A stretch of 64,000 bases of DNA from Rhodothermales bacterium. GTDB taxonomy: Bacteria > Bacteroidota > Rhodothermia > Rhodothermales > JANQRZ01. Position 1 is the first letter of the stretch; each line of letters begins with the position of its first letter. The notes under the pieces were generated by a model. That model did no database searches, was not told the DNA's origin, and worked only from the letters and a program-made list of their open reading frames with translations. Position numbers and translations under genes: made by a program. Of this stretch, positions 1 through 9,169 are shown in pieces. Location: the NCBI GenBank assembly GCA_039944855.1, contig JBDUXZ010000017.1:34858-98857 (forward strand), written 5' to 3'.

Positions 1-1
1 C

Positions 2-1075
2 TCGCACCTGATGTACTTCGGGTGGGCAACGCCGGCGCTCTTCGCCCTCATCGCGTACCGCCTCCCCCACCTCGGAGGGCGGCCGATGCCAGGGGCGGGC
101 CTCGTGATTGGGGCGACGTTCGTCCTGGCGCTCCTCGCCTATCCGCCGTTCCTGCTGTTCGGCTATGCGCCGGCCGTGATCGGCGACGCGCGGCTTCCGC
201 TCTCCGTAGTGGCGGCGGGGCTCAACGTGCTCGCGTGGTACGCCTTCGCCGCACTCTATGCACGGGCGCGGCGCGCGGCCCCGTCGTCACTGGGGCTCTG
301 GCTCTTCGACCTCGCGCTGTTCTTCCTCGTCCTCGCCACGCTCGGCGCGTGGGGGCTACCGGCGCTCCAGGTCGTGGGCAGCGAGAACATCGCCCTCAAG
401 ACGGCCCTCACCCACCTCTTCCTCGACGTGTTCTCCGAGGGCTGGTTCGTCTTCGGTGTGCTCGGCCTCGCGGCGACGGAGGCCGAGAGTGAGAGCCGCC
501 TCGCTCGCTGGGGCATGGGGCTGGCGGCAGCGGGTGTGCCGTTCACGTTCGCGCTGGGGATGCCCGCGGCGCTCGTACCTCCGCTCTTCGCGGGGCTGGC
601 CCGGCTCGGCGGCGTGCTCGTCGGGGTCGGGCTCCTCGTCGTCGTGGTCGCACTCTGGCCGAGGCTTCGCGGGCTGTGGCGGCTGGCGCTCGGGCTACTC
701 GCACTGAAGGCGCTCGGCGAGGTGGCCGTGAGCGCCGCGCCGGGGGCGGGGTGGGCGGCCGTGCCCGGCTTCCGCATCCTCTATCTCCACCTCATGTTGC
801 TCGGGTTCGTCACGCTCGGCCTCGTCGCGGCGGCACGCGGCGCGTGGGGAACCGAGGCGACGCGAGGCCACACCCTTTTTGCCGCATCCGTCGTGCTCCT
901 CCTCGCTTCGCTTCTGACGATGACGCCCGCTTGGCCGGCGGCGTGGGGCGGCGCGTGGATCGCCGAGTTCGTCGCGTGGTGCGCCCTCGGTCCCGTGCTC
1001 GCTGCCGGGGCGATGGGGATCGGGTTCAGGGAGATACATTTAGACCTGTTCCCGCCGAAGAGCGTGCTTCAATAG
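2..1075 (+). CDS. Partial polytopic membrane protein (5' end outside window)
   Basis: The frame is already open at the first bases. It reads S-H-L directly before the first Met (position 11), and His-Leu-Met-Tyr-Phe-Gly-Trp looks like the middle of a membrane helix, so the gene most likely starts upstream of the window. The visible 354+ residues are almost entirely hydrophobic, with about ten or more candidate membrane helices. A second similar helix near the end (YLHLMLLGFVTLGL) recalls the histidine-bearing helices of NnrS and cbb3-oxidase-like subunits. That resemblance is from memory and only suggestive. It precedes the nitrate reductase genes on the same strand with a 156-bp gap, so a role in respiratory electron transfer or nitrogen-oxide handling is possible but not shown. 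Confidence 0.5.
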   Translation, partial: SHLMYFGWATPALFALIAYRLPHLGGRPMPGAGLVIGATFVLALLAYPPFLLFGYAPAVIGDARLPLSVVAAGLNVLAWYAFAALYARARRAAPSSLGLWLFDLALFFLVLATLGAWGLPALQVVGSENIALKTALTHLFLDVFSEGWFVFGVLGLAATEAESESRLARWGMGLAAAGVPFTFALGMPAALVPPLFAGLARLGGVLVGVGLLVVVVALWPRLRGLWRLALGLLALKALGEVAVSAAPGAGWAAVPGFRILYLHLMLLGFVTLGLVAAARGAWGTEATRGHTLFAASVVLLLASLLTMTPAWPAAWGGAWIAEFVAWCALGPVLAAGAMGIGFREIHLDLFPPKSVLQ

Positions 1076-1189
1076 ATGGTTTCGTCCTCGTTAATCTTCG
1101 AAAAGAGAGCGCCCATACGTACCTTCCCTGTAGCTCCCCGGCGGTGGACGCCTCGACTCGGCCTATCTCGTCCTGTCGCTGCGGGAGAC

Positions 1190-1216
1190 GCCTGTCTCAA
1201 GAATGCCTGTCTCAAG
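1190..1216. repeat. Short direct repeat upstream of the nitrate reductase operon
   Basis: The 12-mer GCCTGTCTCAAG occurs twice, at 1190-1201 and 1205-1216, with a 15-bp spacing, ending 15 bp before the ATG at 1232. Its position suits a regulator site or a local duplication; no regulator is identified. Confidence 0.4.
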
Positions 1217-1231
1217 CATGTAGGGTGATCC

Positions 1232-2413
1232 ATGAGCCGCGAATCACGAAAAGCGACCGGGTGGGGCCTCGGCGCCACCCTCGTCCTCGGCGTCCTGATC
1301 CTCGTCGGCTCGCGGAACCTCGAGCACTTCGACGCGGCCCTCGTCGGCTACACCTTCGCCGTCCTCTTCGCCACGTTCGGGCTGACGTACCGCTACACGA
1401 TGTGGCTCCAGCGGCCCCCGACGGCGGTCTATTGGCGGCGCGGCTGGGAGGCCTTCTTCAAGCGCGGCTACCGCGCCCGCAATGCCGGGACCTGGTTCAA
1501 GCGGGTCGGCTCTGAGGTGCTCGCCAACCGGTTCATCTTCAAGCGGGGCACGCTGCGCGGCGTGACGCACCTCCTCATCATGTGGGGCTGCCTGATCGCC
1601 GTTGCGATCACGTTCCCGCTCGTCTTCGGATGGCTCTACTTCCGGCCTGTCGCGGGCGACCTCGCGCTCTACGAGGCCGTCGTCTTCGGCTTCCCGCTGT
1701 TCCGGTTCCCGCACGAGTCGGCGGTCGCGTTCTTCCTCTTCCACGGGCTCGTGTGGTCGTCCTTCCTCGTCATCGCGGGCGTGATGCTTGCGATGCGGCG
1801 GCGGATGCGGGAGGAGGGCGCGGTGGCGGTCCAGCGCTTCGCGGAGGACTTCATGCCGCTGATCCTCCTCTTCGCCGTGAGCCTGACCGGGCTGATGCTG
1901 ACGGCGAGCTACACGTGGATGGCGGGGTACGCCTACACCTTCATCGCCATCCTCCACGCCATCACCGTGATCGGGACGTTCCTCTGGCTCCCGTTCGGGA
2001 AGTTCTTCCACGTCTTCCAGCGGCCAGCACAACTCGGCGTCGGCTTCTACAAAGACGTGGGGCGGGCCGAGGAGCCGGCGCACTGCCGGCGCTGTGGGCA
2101 CGCCTTCACGTCGCGGATGCACGTCGAGGACCTCATCGAGGTCGAGCGACAGCTCGGCTACCGCTACGAGATCCCCGGCAGCACGGCGTCCGACGGCGCG
2201 GCGTCGGGGCAGGCCGTCGAGCACTACCAGTGGATCTGCCCGCCGTGCCGCCGCGCCTCGTTCGTCATGGCGCAGGGGCTCCGGTGGCAGGGCCGGCGCG
2301 GCGGCGCGGCGCTCCCGCTCGACGGGCGGCCCATCCCGATGCCCGTCTACGCCAACCCCGGCACGGGCGAAGGCCCCCTCGGGGCCGAGGACGCCGAGAA
2401 CTTCCACCCGTAA
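1232..2413 (+). CDS. NarI-like cytochrome b membrane subunit with C-terminal Cys-pair domain
   Basis: A 393-aa protein with about six membrane helices (roughly residues 10-30, 35-55, 110-135, 165-190, 205-225, 232-255). Histidines within or near the helices suit a heme-b quinol-oxidising anchor of the NarI type. The soluble C-terminal part (about 280-355) carries two Cys-x-x-Cys pairs (CRRCGHAF and CPPCRR), which look like a metal-binding knuckle and are not typical of NarI. It lies 12 bp before the nitrate reductase catalytic gene and begins the operon after a 156-bp gap. Inferred role: passing quinol electrons to the molybdoenzyme through the Fe-S proteins downstream. The specific family is not certain. 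Confidence 0.65.
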   Translation: MSRESRKATGWGLGATLVLGVLILVGSRNLEHFDAALVGYTFAVLFATFGLTYRYTMWLQRPPTAVYWRRGWEAFFKRGYRARNAGTWFKRVGSEVLANRFIFKRGTLRGVTHLLIMWGCLIAVAITFPLVFGWLYFRPVAGDLALYEAVVFGFPLFRFPHESAVAFFLFHGLVWSSFLVIAGVMLAMRRRMREEGAVAVQRFAEDFMPLILLFAVSLTGLMLTASYTWMAGYAYTFIAILHAITVIGTFLWLPFGKFFHVFQRPAQLGVGFYKDVGRAEEPAHCRRCGHAFTSRMHVEDLIEVERQLGYRYEIPGSTASDGAASGQAVEHYQWICPPCRRASFVMAQGLRWQGRRGGAALPLDGRPIPMPVYANPGTGEGPLGAEDAENFHP

Positions 2414-2425
2414 TCTGCTCTTCCC

Positions 2426-4705
2426 ATGCCCACGACTACGCCTACGCCCGGCCTCGACCTCGACGCCATCCGCGAGTTCGGCCCGTACCTCCAGTACGCC
2501 CGCGACATCCGCGTCGACACGGGCGTCGAGCCGGACCGACTCGTCAAGACGCACTGCTGCTTCTGCGGCCAGCAGTGCGGGATGCAGCTCAAGGTCAAGG
2601 GCAACACCGTCGTCGGCGTCGAACCGTGGTATGACTTCCCGTTCAACCGCGGGATGATGTGCCCGAAGGGGATCAAGCGCTACCTCCAGCAGAGCCACCC
2701 CGACCGCCTCCTCCACGCCTACAAGAAGGACCCGAGCGCGCCGAGCGGGTTCTCCGAGATGCCCTACGACGAAGCCATCCGCCGCGTCGCCGACGAGATC
2801 GACCGCATCCAGCGCGAGTACGGGAACGACGCCTTCGCCATACTCTCCGGGGCAAGCCTGACGACGGAGAAGACGTACCTCATGGGCAAGTTCGCCCACA
2901 TGGCGCTGAAGACGGCCAACATCGACTACAACGGCCGCCTCTGCATGGTCAGCGCGGCGGCGGGTAACAAGAAGTCGTTCGGGGTCGACCGCGCGGCGAA
3001 CCCATGGGGCGACATCCTCGGGGCCGAGGTCGTCTGGATCAGCGGGGCGAACGTGGCCGAGTGCGCGCCGATCACGACGAACTACGTCTGGCAGGCGCGC
3101 GAGCAGGGCGCGAAGGTCATCGTCGCCGACCCGCGCATCACGCCGATCGCGCGGACGTGCGACCTCTTCCTCCCCGTCAAGCCGGGCCGCGACACGGCGC
3201 TCTTCAACGGCGTCCTCCACCTCATGATCGAGCACGACTGGCTCGACCACGACTTCATCGAGAACCACACGGTCGGGTTCGACGCCGTCGCCGAGGAGGT
3301 GAGCAAGTGGACGCCCGCGCTGACGGCCGAGGTCACGGGGGTCGCCGAGAAGTCGATCCAGCAGGCCGCCGAGTGGTGGGGCCAGGCCTCGACGAGCTTT
3401 CTGATGCACGCGCGCGGCATCGAGCACCACAGCCGTGGCGTACAGAACGTGATGAGCGCGATCAACATCGTCCTCGCCTCCGGGCGCATCGGCCGCGAAA
3501 ACTGCGGCTACGGGACGATCACCGGCCAGGCGAACGGGCAGGGCGGGCGCGAGCACGGGCAGAAGTGCGACCAGCTCCCCGGCGGGCGCGACCTCGGCAA
3601 CCCCGAGCACCGGGCCTACGTCGCCGGCGTCTGGGGCATGGACCCCGACGACCTCCCGCAGCCCGGCGTCGACGCCTACGAGATCATGCGGAAGGCGCAC
3701 AGCGGTGAGATCAAGGGGCTCCTCTCGATCTGCTTCAACCCCGTCGTCTCGCTCCCCGACAACAACTTCGTCCGCGAGGCGCTCGACAAGCTGGAGTTCT
3801 TCGTCGCCATCGACTTCTTCATGAGTGCGACGTCCCGCTACGCCGACGTCGTGCTGCCGGGCTCGCTCCAGGAGGAGGACGAGGGGACGGTGACGCAGCT
3901 CGAAGGCCGCGTCATCAAGATCAACCAGGTTGTCGACTGCCCCGGCGAGGCGCGGCGCGACTGGGAGATCATTCAGGACATCGCGAAGGCACTGGGGCGA
4001 GAGCGTGGGCTGACGTTCAGCGGGCCGCGTGAGATGTTCGAGGAACTGCGCATCGCGTCGAAGGGCTACACGAATGACTACTCCGGGATCACGTGGGAGG
4101 GCGTCGAAGACAACTACGGGGTGTTCTGGCCGTGCCCGGCCGAGACGCCGGAGGGCGTGCCGCTGCCCGGTCCGCAGGGGACCGTCCGCCTGTTTGAGCC
4201 CGGCTCGTGGAACCCGATTGCGAAGGGCGCCGGCCCGTTCTACTTCCCCGACGGCAAGGCCCGCTTCAACGTGACCGAGTACGTCGGCCCGACCGAGGAC
4301 GTGGACGCCGACTACCCCGTCATCCTCACGACGGGCCGCGTCGTCAGCCAGTTCCTCTCGGGCAATCAGACCCGCCGCATCGGCCCGCTCCTCGACCACT
4401 ACCCCGAGCCGAAGATCGAGATGCACCCGCGCCTCGCCGCGAAGCTCGGCATCCGAGACGGCGACTGGGCGACGGCCGAGAGCCGCCGGGGAAACTGCAC
4501 GCTCCGCGCCTCGGTCGTCAAGACGATCCGTCCGGACACCGTCTTCATCCCCTACCACTGGGCCGGACGCAAGAGCGCCAACCAGCTCACGATCTCGGCG
4601 CAGGACCCGATCTCGAAGATCCCCGAGTACAAGGTGTGCGCCGTCCGCGTCTCCAAGGCTGAGGCCCCACCCGAGTACGCCGACCAACTCCAGCCTCAGC
4701 AGTAA
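2426..4705 (+). CDS. Molybdopterin nitrate reductase catalytic subunit (Nas/Nar-B type)
   Basis: A 759-aa molybdopterin oxidoreductase. The N-terminal [4Fe-4S] motif is Cys44-x2-Cys47-x3-Cys51...Cys79. The likely molybdenum ligand is Cys173 in [12 protein letters not shown], a signature of cytoplasmic Nas/NarB and periplasmic Nap nitrate reductases; formate dehydrogenases differ around this Cys. The C-terminal molydopterin dinucleotide-binding domain starts near residue 630 ([20 protein letters not shown]). No twin-arginine signal is present, so the enzyme should be cytoplasmic. It is flanked by a cytochrome b-like anchor, a ferredoxin subunit, a Rieske protein and a NarK transporter, so electrons may come from quinol instead of NAD(P)H. 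No nitrite reductase lies in the window, so whether nitrate use is assimilatory or respiratory is open. Confidence 0.85.
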   Translation: MPTTTPTPGLDLDAIREFGPYLQYARDIRVDTGVEPDRLVKTHCCFCGQQCGMQLKVKGNTVVGVEPWYDFPFNRGMMCPKGIKRYLQQSHPDRLLHAYKKDPSAPSGFSEMPYDEAIRRVADEIDRIQREYGNDAFAILSGASLTTEKTYLMGKFAHMALKTANIDYNGRLCMVSAAAGNKKSFGVDRAANPWGDILGAEVVWISGANVAECAPITTNYVWQAREQGAKVIVADPRITPIARTCDLFLPVKPGRDTALFNGVLHLMIEHDWLDHDFIENHTVGFDAVAEEVSKWTPALTAEVTGVAEKSIQQAAEWWGQASTSFLMHARGIEHHSRGVQNVMSAINIVLASGRIGRENCGYGTITGQANGQGGREHGQKCDQLPGGRDLGNPEHRAYVAGVWGMDPDDLPQPGVDAYEIMRKAHSGEIKGLLSICFNPVVSLPDNNFVREALDKLEFFVAIDFFMSATSRYADVVLPGSLQEEDEGTVTQLEGRVIKINQVVDCPGEARRDWEIIQDIAKALGRERGLTFSGPREMFEELRIASKGYTNDYSGITWEGVEDNYGVFWPCPAETPEGVPLPGPQGTVRLFEPGSWNPIAKGAGPFYFPDGKARFNVTEYVGPTEDVDADYPVILTTGRVVSQFLSGNQTRRIGPLLDHYPEPKIEMHPRLAAKLGIRDGDWATAESRRGNCTLRASVVKTIRPDTVFIPYHWAGRKSANQLTISAQDPISKIPEYKVCAVRVSKAEAPPEYADQLQPQQ

Positions 4706-4731
4706 GCCCCTCCACCCAGCCCTCCGTCCCC

Positions 4732-5412
4732 GTGCCCGTCCCCGCCACGCTCGAGTTCTTCATCGATCCCGCCCGCTGCATCGGCTGCCAGGCGTGCGTG
4801 CAGGCGTGCGCCGAGTGCGACACCCACCGCGGCCAGTCGATGATCCAGCTCGACTACGTCGACCGCGCCCACTCGACGCAGACGGTGCCCGTCGTGTGCA
4901 TGCACTGCGACTCGCCGACGTGCGCCGAGGTCTGCCCCGCCGACGCCATCAAGCGGACCGAGGACGGCGTGGTCCACTCGGCCCGGAAGCCACGCTGCAT
5001 CGCGTGCAACAACTGCGTCCTCGCCTGCCCCTTCGGCGTGCCGAAGATGAACACCGAGATGCAGCTCATGATGAAGTGCAACATGTGCTACGACCGGACC
5101 TCGGTCGGGCTCAAGCCGATGTGCGCCTCGGTCTGCCCGAGCCAGGCCCTCGCCTTCGGGACGCGCGAGGAGATGGCCCGCCTCCGGCCGAGTGCCCGCC
5201 CCGTCAACACCTTCCAGTTCGGCGCGCAGACCATCACGACGAAGGTGAACATGATGGTCCCCGCCGACGACGGCCCGGACTGGGTGGACGTGACGGCCGC
5301 CATGCACGAGCCGACGATCGGACACCAGATGCTCGACGACATCTTCGACGACGACGTGTTCGGGGGCGACGGCTTCATCGACCTTCTCAACGACGACCCC
5401 GCTGACGCATGA
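4732..5412 (+). CDS. Four-cluster [4Fe-4S] ferredoxin subunit (DmsB/NrfC/HybA-like)
   Basis: A 226-aa protein starting at GTG, 26 bp after the reductase stop. Sixteen cysteines fall in four groups (C16/19/22/26, C56/59/64/68, C89/92/95/99, C116/119/131/135), the ligand layout of four [4Fe-4S] clusters in the beta subunits of molybdoenzymes. No signal peptide is seen, which agrees with a cytoplasmic complex. The acidic C-terminal tail (about 190-226) is rich in Asp. It should wire electrons between the membrane components and the catalytic subunit. Its stop overlaps the next start by 4 bp (ATGA), which suggests translational coupling. Confidence 0.85.
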   Translation: MPVPATLEFFIDPARCIGCQACVQACAECDTHRGQSMIQLDYVDRAHSTQTVPVVCMHCDSPTCAEVCPADAIKRTEDGVVHSARKPRCIACNNCVLACPFGVPKMNTEMQLMMKCNMCYDRTSVGLKPMCASVCPSQALAFGTREEMARLRPSARPVNTFQFGAQTITTKVNMMVPADDGPDWVDVTAAMHEPTIGHQMLDDIFDDDVFGGDGFIDLLNDDPADA

Positions 5413-6023
5413 GCCCCGAGCCCCCCCTCATCTCCCGTGGTGCCTCCGCCCCGCAGGACGCCGACCGCTCGACCGTCCCGCCCGACGGTCGCCCGCTCGC
5501 CGAGCAGCCGAAGTGGCGGCGGGACTTCCCCATCGACTGGCCGCAGGACGAGTACGTTTCGCGCCGTGACCTCGTGAAGTTCATCTGCCTCACGAGCGTG
5601 GCCTTCGTGGTCGGGCAGTTCTGGATCGTCGGGAAGAGCCTGTTCGGGCGGCGCGAGGCCGCGCTTCCGGCGCTCGCCATCGCGGATGTCGACGAGCTCC
5701 CCATAGGCGGGGCCAAGACGTTCCGCTACCCCGAGGGCAGCACGCCGCGGCTACTCGTGCGCACCGGAGCGGCGACGTTCGTGGCCTACGACCAGCAGTG
5801 CACCCACCTCCTCTGCCCCATCGTGCCGGCGCACCGGGAGGGCATGGGCGTCGCCGCGTCTGAGCGGGGGCTGGAGCTCCACTGCCCGTGCCACAACGGC
5901 TGGTTCGATCTCGAGACGGGCCGCCCCCTCGCCGGGCCGCCGCGCCGCCCGCTCCCGCGCGTCTCCGTCGAGGTCCGCGGCAGCATCGTCTACGCGACCG
6001 GCGTGGAGGAGCCTGCGGCATGA
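5409..6023 (+). CDS. Membrane-anchored Rieske [2Fe-2S] protein
   Basis: A 204-aa protein with the Rieske ligands Cys131-x-His133 and Cys159-x2-His162 (CTHLLCP and HCPCHNGW). A hydrophobic segment at about 57-75 is preceded by SRRDLVKF, a twin-arginine-like motif typical of QcrA/PetA Rieske proteins. The folded domain is therefore probably placed outside the cytoplasmic membrane and anchored by this helix. The 50-residue N-terminal extension is proline-rich and unusual. It overlaps both neighbours by 4 bp (ATGA at each end). Its presence in a nitrate reductase operon suggests a quinol-to-reductase chain containing a Rieske centre. Confidence 0.85.
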   Translation: MSPEPPLISRGASAPQDADRSTVPPDGRPLAEQPKWRRDFPIDWPQDEYVSRRDLVKFICLTSVAFVVGQFWIVGKSLFGRREAALPALAIADVDELPIGGAKTFRYPEGSTPRLLVRTGAATFVAYDQQCTHLLCPIVPAHREGMGVAASERGLELHCPCHNGWFDLETGRPLAGPPRRPLPRVSVEVRGSIVYATGVEEPAA

Positions 6024-6280
6024 AGCATCGCCCTGCCTTCTCCGACGAACGGGCTCCCGGCAGACGCCCGCCCTTCGTCCGCGCCCAGCGGATGACGATC
6101 GTCAACGGCATCCTGCTGTTCGTCGTGCTGATCGTCATCTTGCAGCTCTGGCTGCTGACCGCGACGATGAACGCCTACCTCGGCGGCGACACCGGCGTCG
6201 TGTGGCCCGCTGCCCTCGCGAGCCTCGTCTGCCTCGGCCTCAACGCCGGCCTCCTCTGGTACCTCTACCGGCTCGACTGA
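6020..6280 (+). CDS. Small two-helix membrane protein of the nitrate operon
   Basis: An 86-aa protein starting at the ATG that overlaps the Rieske stop by 4 bp. A basic N-terminus of about 25 residues is followed by two hydrophobic segments (about 28-50 and 60-82), with the loop TATMNAYLGGDTGV between them. No cofactor ligands are visible. Small proteins of this shape next to nitrate reductases are, from memory, annotated as DUF6755; I could not verify this. It may stabilise the membrane part of the complex. The next gene begins directly after its stop. Confidence 0.65.
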   Translation: MKHRPAFSDERAPGRRPPFVRAQRMTIVNGILLFVVLIVILQLWLLTATMNAYLGGDTGVVWPAALASLVCLGLNAGLLWYLYRLD

Positions 6281-7501
6281 ATGGACCCTCTAGCCCCTCC
6301 GGCCCCCACGTCTGCCACCGACGCACCGCCCGACCGACGGGGTGCGGTGCGCGCCCTCGCACTCGCCACGCTCGCGCTCGCGGTGAACTTCTGGGCGTGG
6401 AACCTCCTCGGCCCCCTCGCACCGACCTACCGAGAGCTCCTCGCCCTCTCGCCATTCCAGGTCTCGCTCCTCGTCGCGGTCCCCGCGCTCATCGGCGCGC
6501 TGGCCCGCATCCCCATCGGCGCGCTCACCGACCGCTACGGCGGCCGGATCATGTTCACGGCCGTGACGGCGCTCACGATCGTGCCCGTCCTCTTCCTTGC
6601 CGCGACCGACGCCTACCCGTCGCTGCTCGTTGGTGGCTTTTTCCTCGGGCTGGGTGGGGCCTCGTTCGCCGTCGGCATCCCGTTCGTGAACGCGTGGGTG
6701 GCCCCCGAGCGGCGCGGCCTCTTCCTCGGCATCTACGGCGCGGGCAACGTCGGCACGGCCGTTTCAGGGTTCCTCTCGCCGCCCATCGCGGGGGCCTTCG
6801 GGCTCCCATCGGCGTACCTCGTCGTGGCGGGCGCGCTCGCCGTGACGGCCGTCGTCTTCGCGCTCCTCGGCCGCGATGCGCCGGGGCGGGTGGCTTCGAC
6901 CGGGTCGATGATGGCGGGCTTCGTCGCGGCCGTGAAGCTCCCCATCGCCCGCGACCTCGCGCTGCTCTACGCCATCACGTTCGGCGGCTTCGTCGCCTTC
7001 GGCGCCTACCTGCCGACGTTCCTGACCGAGGCCTACGCCCTCACCGTGCCGGACGCGGCGCTGCGGGCGGCCGGTTTCATCGTCCTCGCCACGGCGACCC
7101 GTCCGGTCGGCGGCGCGCTCGCAGACCGGTTCGGCGGGGTGCCCGTGCTCCTCGGCTCCTTCCTCGCGATTGGCGTCGGCGCGATCGTGACGGCGTTCGA
7201 GCCGGACATCGTGACGGCGACGGTGGGCTTCCTGACGATTGCCGCCGCGCTCGGCGTCGGCAACGGGGCCGTGTTCGCGCTCGTCGGCCGGCGCTCGCCG
7301 GCCGGGACGGTCGGGAGCGTGACGGGTCTCGTCGGCGCGGCGGGTGGCTTGGGCGGGTTCCTCCCGCCGATCATCATGGGGCTCGTCTTTCAGGCGACGG
7401 GGTCGTACGCCATCGGCCTCATGCTGCTCTCGGACGTCGCGTTCGCGGGGGCGGTCTACACGGCGTGGCGTCTGCGGGACGTGAAGCTCCCGAGCGCCTG
7501 A
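6281..7501 (+). CDS. NarK-type nitrate/nitrite MFS transporter
   Basis: A 406-aa protein with about twelve membrane helices and major-facilitator features. The loop 2-3 motif is GALTDRYGGRIMF, and its half-repeat GGALADRFGG occurs in the second half. Glycine-rich helices such as GLGGASFAVGIPFVNAW and GAAGGLGGFLPP match the nitrate-signature helices of NarK/NasA transporters. It starts immediately after the preceding stop, so it is co-transcribed with the reductase genes and probably imports nitrate, exports nitrite, or exchanges the two. It is the last gene of the operon and faces the convergent kinase gene 36 bp away. Confidence 0.85.
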   Translation: MDPLAPPAPTSATDAPPDRRGAVRALALATLALAVNFWAWNLLGPLAPTYRELLALSPFQVSLLVAVPALIGALARIPIGALTDRYGGRIMFTAVTALTIVPVLFLAATDAYPSLLVGGFFLGLGGASFAVGIPFVNAWVAPERRGLFLGIYGAGNVGTAVSGFLSPPIAGAFGLPSAYLVVAGALAVTAVVFALLGRDAPGRVASTGSMMAGFVAAVKLPIARDLALLYAITFGGFVAFGAYLPTFLTEAYALTVPDAALRAAGFIVLATATRPVGGALADRFGGVPVLLGSFLAIGVGAIVTAFEPDIVTATVGFLTIAAALGVGNGAVFALVGRRSPAGTVGSVTGLVGAAGGLGGFLPPIIMGLVFQATGSYAIGLMLLSDVAFAGAVYTAWRLRDVKLPSA

Positions 7502-7536
7502 GGCTAGGCAAATTGACCGGGGTTGCCCTCGCCTGC

Positions 7537-8925
7537 TTAGGCCGGCAGGTGAGGTCCGGCCCCGCTCAGCGCCGCAGCGGCGAACCAACGGTATGTCACG
7601 GTGCTCTCCTCGCTCCCCCCGACATCCGCCGACTCGACGCGTACCCCGATCAGGTTTGCACGGTAGGCCAACGGGGGGAGGCACTCATCCCATCCGGCCG
7701 GGCTCCCTTCACCCCACAGCAGACGGAACCGCAGCCAGCATTCCTTGTCGTCGCGTCCGGCTTCGACGACCACGCGCTCCAGCCCCTGATCCTTCAGGGT
7801 CGCGTTGAGCAGGTCTTTAGCGAGTTGGTAGAGTTGCGCAGCTTCGAAGCGGTTGACGGGAGCCTCTAAGCCGTCCCGGTGCACCGAGATAGGGACACGG
7901 TGCCGCTGAGCGGCCGTCGCAGCTAGTTCGTCGAGGGCGTTGCCCAGGCTGCCCATCGCTTCCAGGGGTGCGACGGACTGGAACAGGCTCAGCGCCTGCT
8001 GGTCCACCTGGTGCAGGTGCGCCGTTAGCTCTAAGGCCTCGTCCGCTTCGGCGAGTTGCCGTCTCTCGAGGTGCCGCGCGAGCTGGCGGCTCATCATGCC
8101 GAGTCCCGTGAGCGACTGCCCGAGTTCCTCGTGGAGGCTGTACCCGACGGCCCATCGCTCTTCGTCGCTCGCCCGTAGCACGTGCTGCTCCAGCAGGCGG
8201 CGCTCGGTGATGTCCCGCACCGTCACCGTGTACTGGAGCCCCTCCTCGTGTGTCACCGGGACGAAGACGACCTCGACGGGGAAGCAGGCCCCGCTCTCGC
8301 GCCGCCCGCCCATCTCGTGAGTACGTGTGGCGCCCTGCTCGGCCGGTCGCAGGAATATGGCGCGGTCCCGCTCGAAACGCACGCGGTGCTCCGGGTTCAA
8401 AAGCTCGGCGAAGGGCCGGCCACGGAGCTCCGGCTCGGCATAGCCGAAGATCTGCTCGGCCGCGGGGTTGACTGAGGTGATGCATCCACGCGCGTCCAGC
8501 GTCAGAACGCCGTCAGCCGTCGTGGCGAGGACGGCCCGGTGCTTGGCTTCGCTCCTGAGCAGAGCACCCTCGAAGGCCTTCCGCTGGAACGACAGCACGG
8601 CGACGGTCCACATCGCGGCGACGGCCAGGAGCCGGTTCGTGAGCGTGATGGACAGCGCCGCGCCCGGCGGGGACAGCCACAGCCCGGCGCCGGTGAGCAA
8701 CGAGCACACCGCCGCCACGGCGATGATGAGGCGTCGGTCCGGCAACCACATCGCCAGAAGGACGGGCGCGATGTACGGGACGCCCCCCGCGATGCCGAGG
8801 GGCAGCCAGAGGTCGACGACGAAGATGACGAGCGTCAGCAGCGCCCCGAAGAGCACGACGTCGGCCCGCGCCTCCCCCCGACGTAGCGGACCGAGGAGGA
8901 CATCGCGATACGGGGTAACGTTCAT
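7537..8925 (-). CDS. PAS-domain, NarX-like histidine kinase with degenerate ATP-binding region
   Basis: A 462-aa protein. Residues 20-115 hold about four membrane helices, residues 126-240 form a PAS/PAC domain ending in TVTVRDITERR, and a HisKA_3-like dimerisation segment follows with His265 in SLHEELGQSLTGL. The last 120 residues align with a HATPase domain only in outline. The expected D-x-G-x-G loop and GGxGLxxM-R motif are missing, and only YRANLIGVRVESA recalls the usual end of the domain. It may therefore be a poor kinase, a phosphatase or a non-catalytic sensor. No response regulator is adjacent. It is convergent with narK, so a link with nitrate sensing is only positional. Confidence 0.75.
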   Translation of the reverse strand: MNVTPYRDVLLGPLRRGEARADVVLFGALLTLVIFVVDLWLPLGIAGGVPYIAPVLLAMWLPDRRLIIAVAAVCSLLTGAGLWLSPPGAALSITLTNRLLAVAAMWTVAVLSFQRKAFEGALLRSEAKHRAVLATTADGVLTLDARGCITSVNPAAEQIFGYAEPELRGRPFAELLNPEHRVRFERDRAIFLRPAEQGATRTHEMGGRRESGACFPVEVVFVPVTHEEGLQYTVTVRDITERRLLEQHVLRASDEERWAVGYSLHEELGQSLTGLGMMSRQLARHLERRQLAEADEALELTAHLHQVDQQALSLFQSVAPLEAMGSLGNALDELAATAAQRHRVPISVHRDGLEAPVNRFEAAQLYQLAKDLLNATLKDQGLERVVVEAGRDDKECWLRFRLLWGEGSPAGWDECLPPLAYRANLIGVRVESADVGGSEESTVTYRWFAAAALSGAGPHLPA

Positions 8926-9169
8926 CGTTCAGGACGCCGGGGGTGGTCGCTGGAGAGTCGGCACGGTACCATGATCCCCCATCGTTGCGGTTCGACGCGA
9001 CAGGGGCCACCACCTCGCGCGTGTAAGCTGCATCCCTACACAGCCGCGAGCGTGTGGCCCCCGTACTGGCCTACTGCGTGGCTACCGATCAGGCCCGCGT
9101 CGGGATGCCCCGCCGCCTGCAGCGGCCCCGTAGTTTGTCATCCCTCGTTGCCTCTCGCGAACCCCAGCA

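Noticed and set aside
1244..4687. A 1147-codon open frame on the minus strand opposite the nitrate reductase genes.
   Set aside because: High-GC third positions make long antisense frames. Its translation is low-complexity Arg/Asp/Val-rich without domains, and the plus strand has clear catalytic motifs.
2426..4705. Formate dehydrogenase as an alternative identity for the molybdoenzyme.
   Set aside because: The Cys-Met-x-Ser-Ala motif after the Mo-ligand Cys and the NarK neighbour fit nitrate reductase better; formate dehydrogenases have a Cys or SeCys followed by His.
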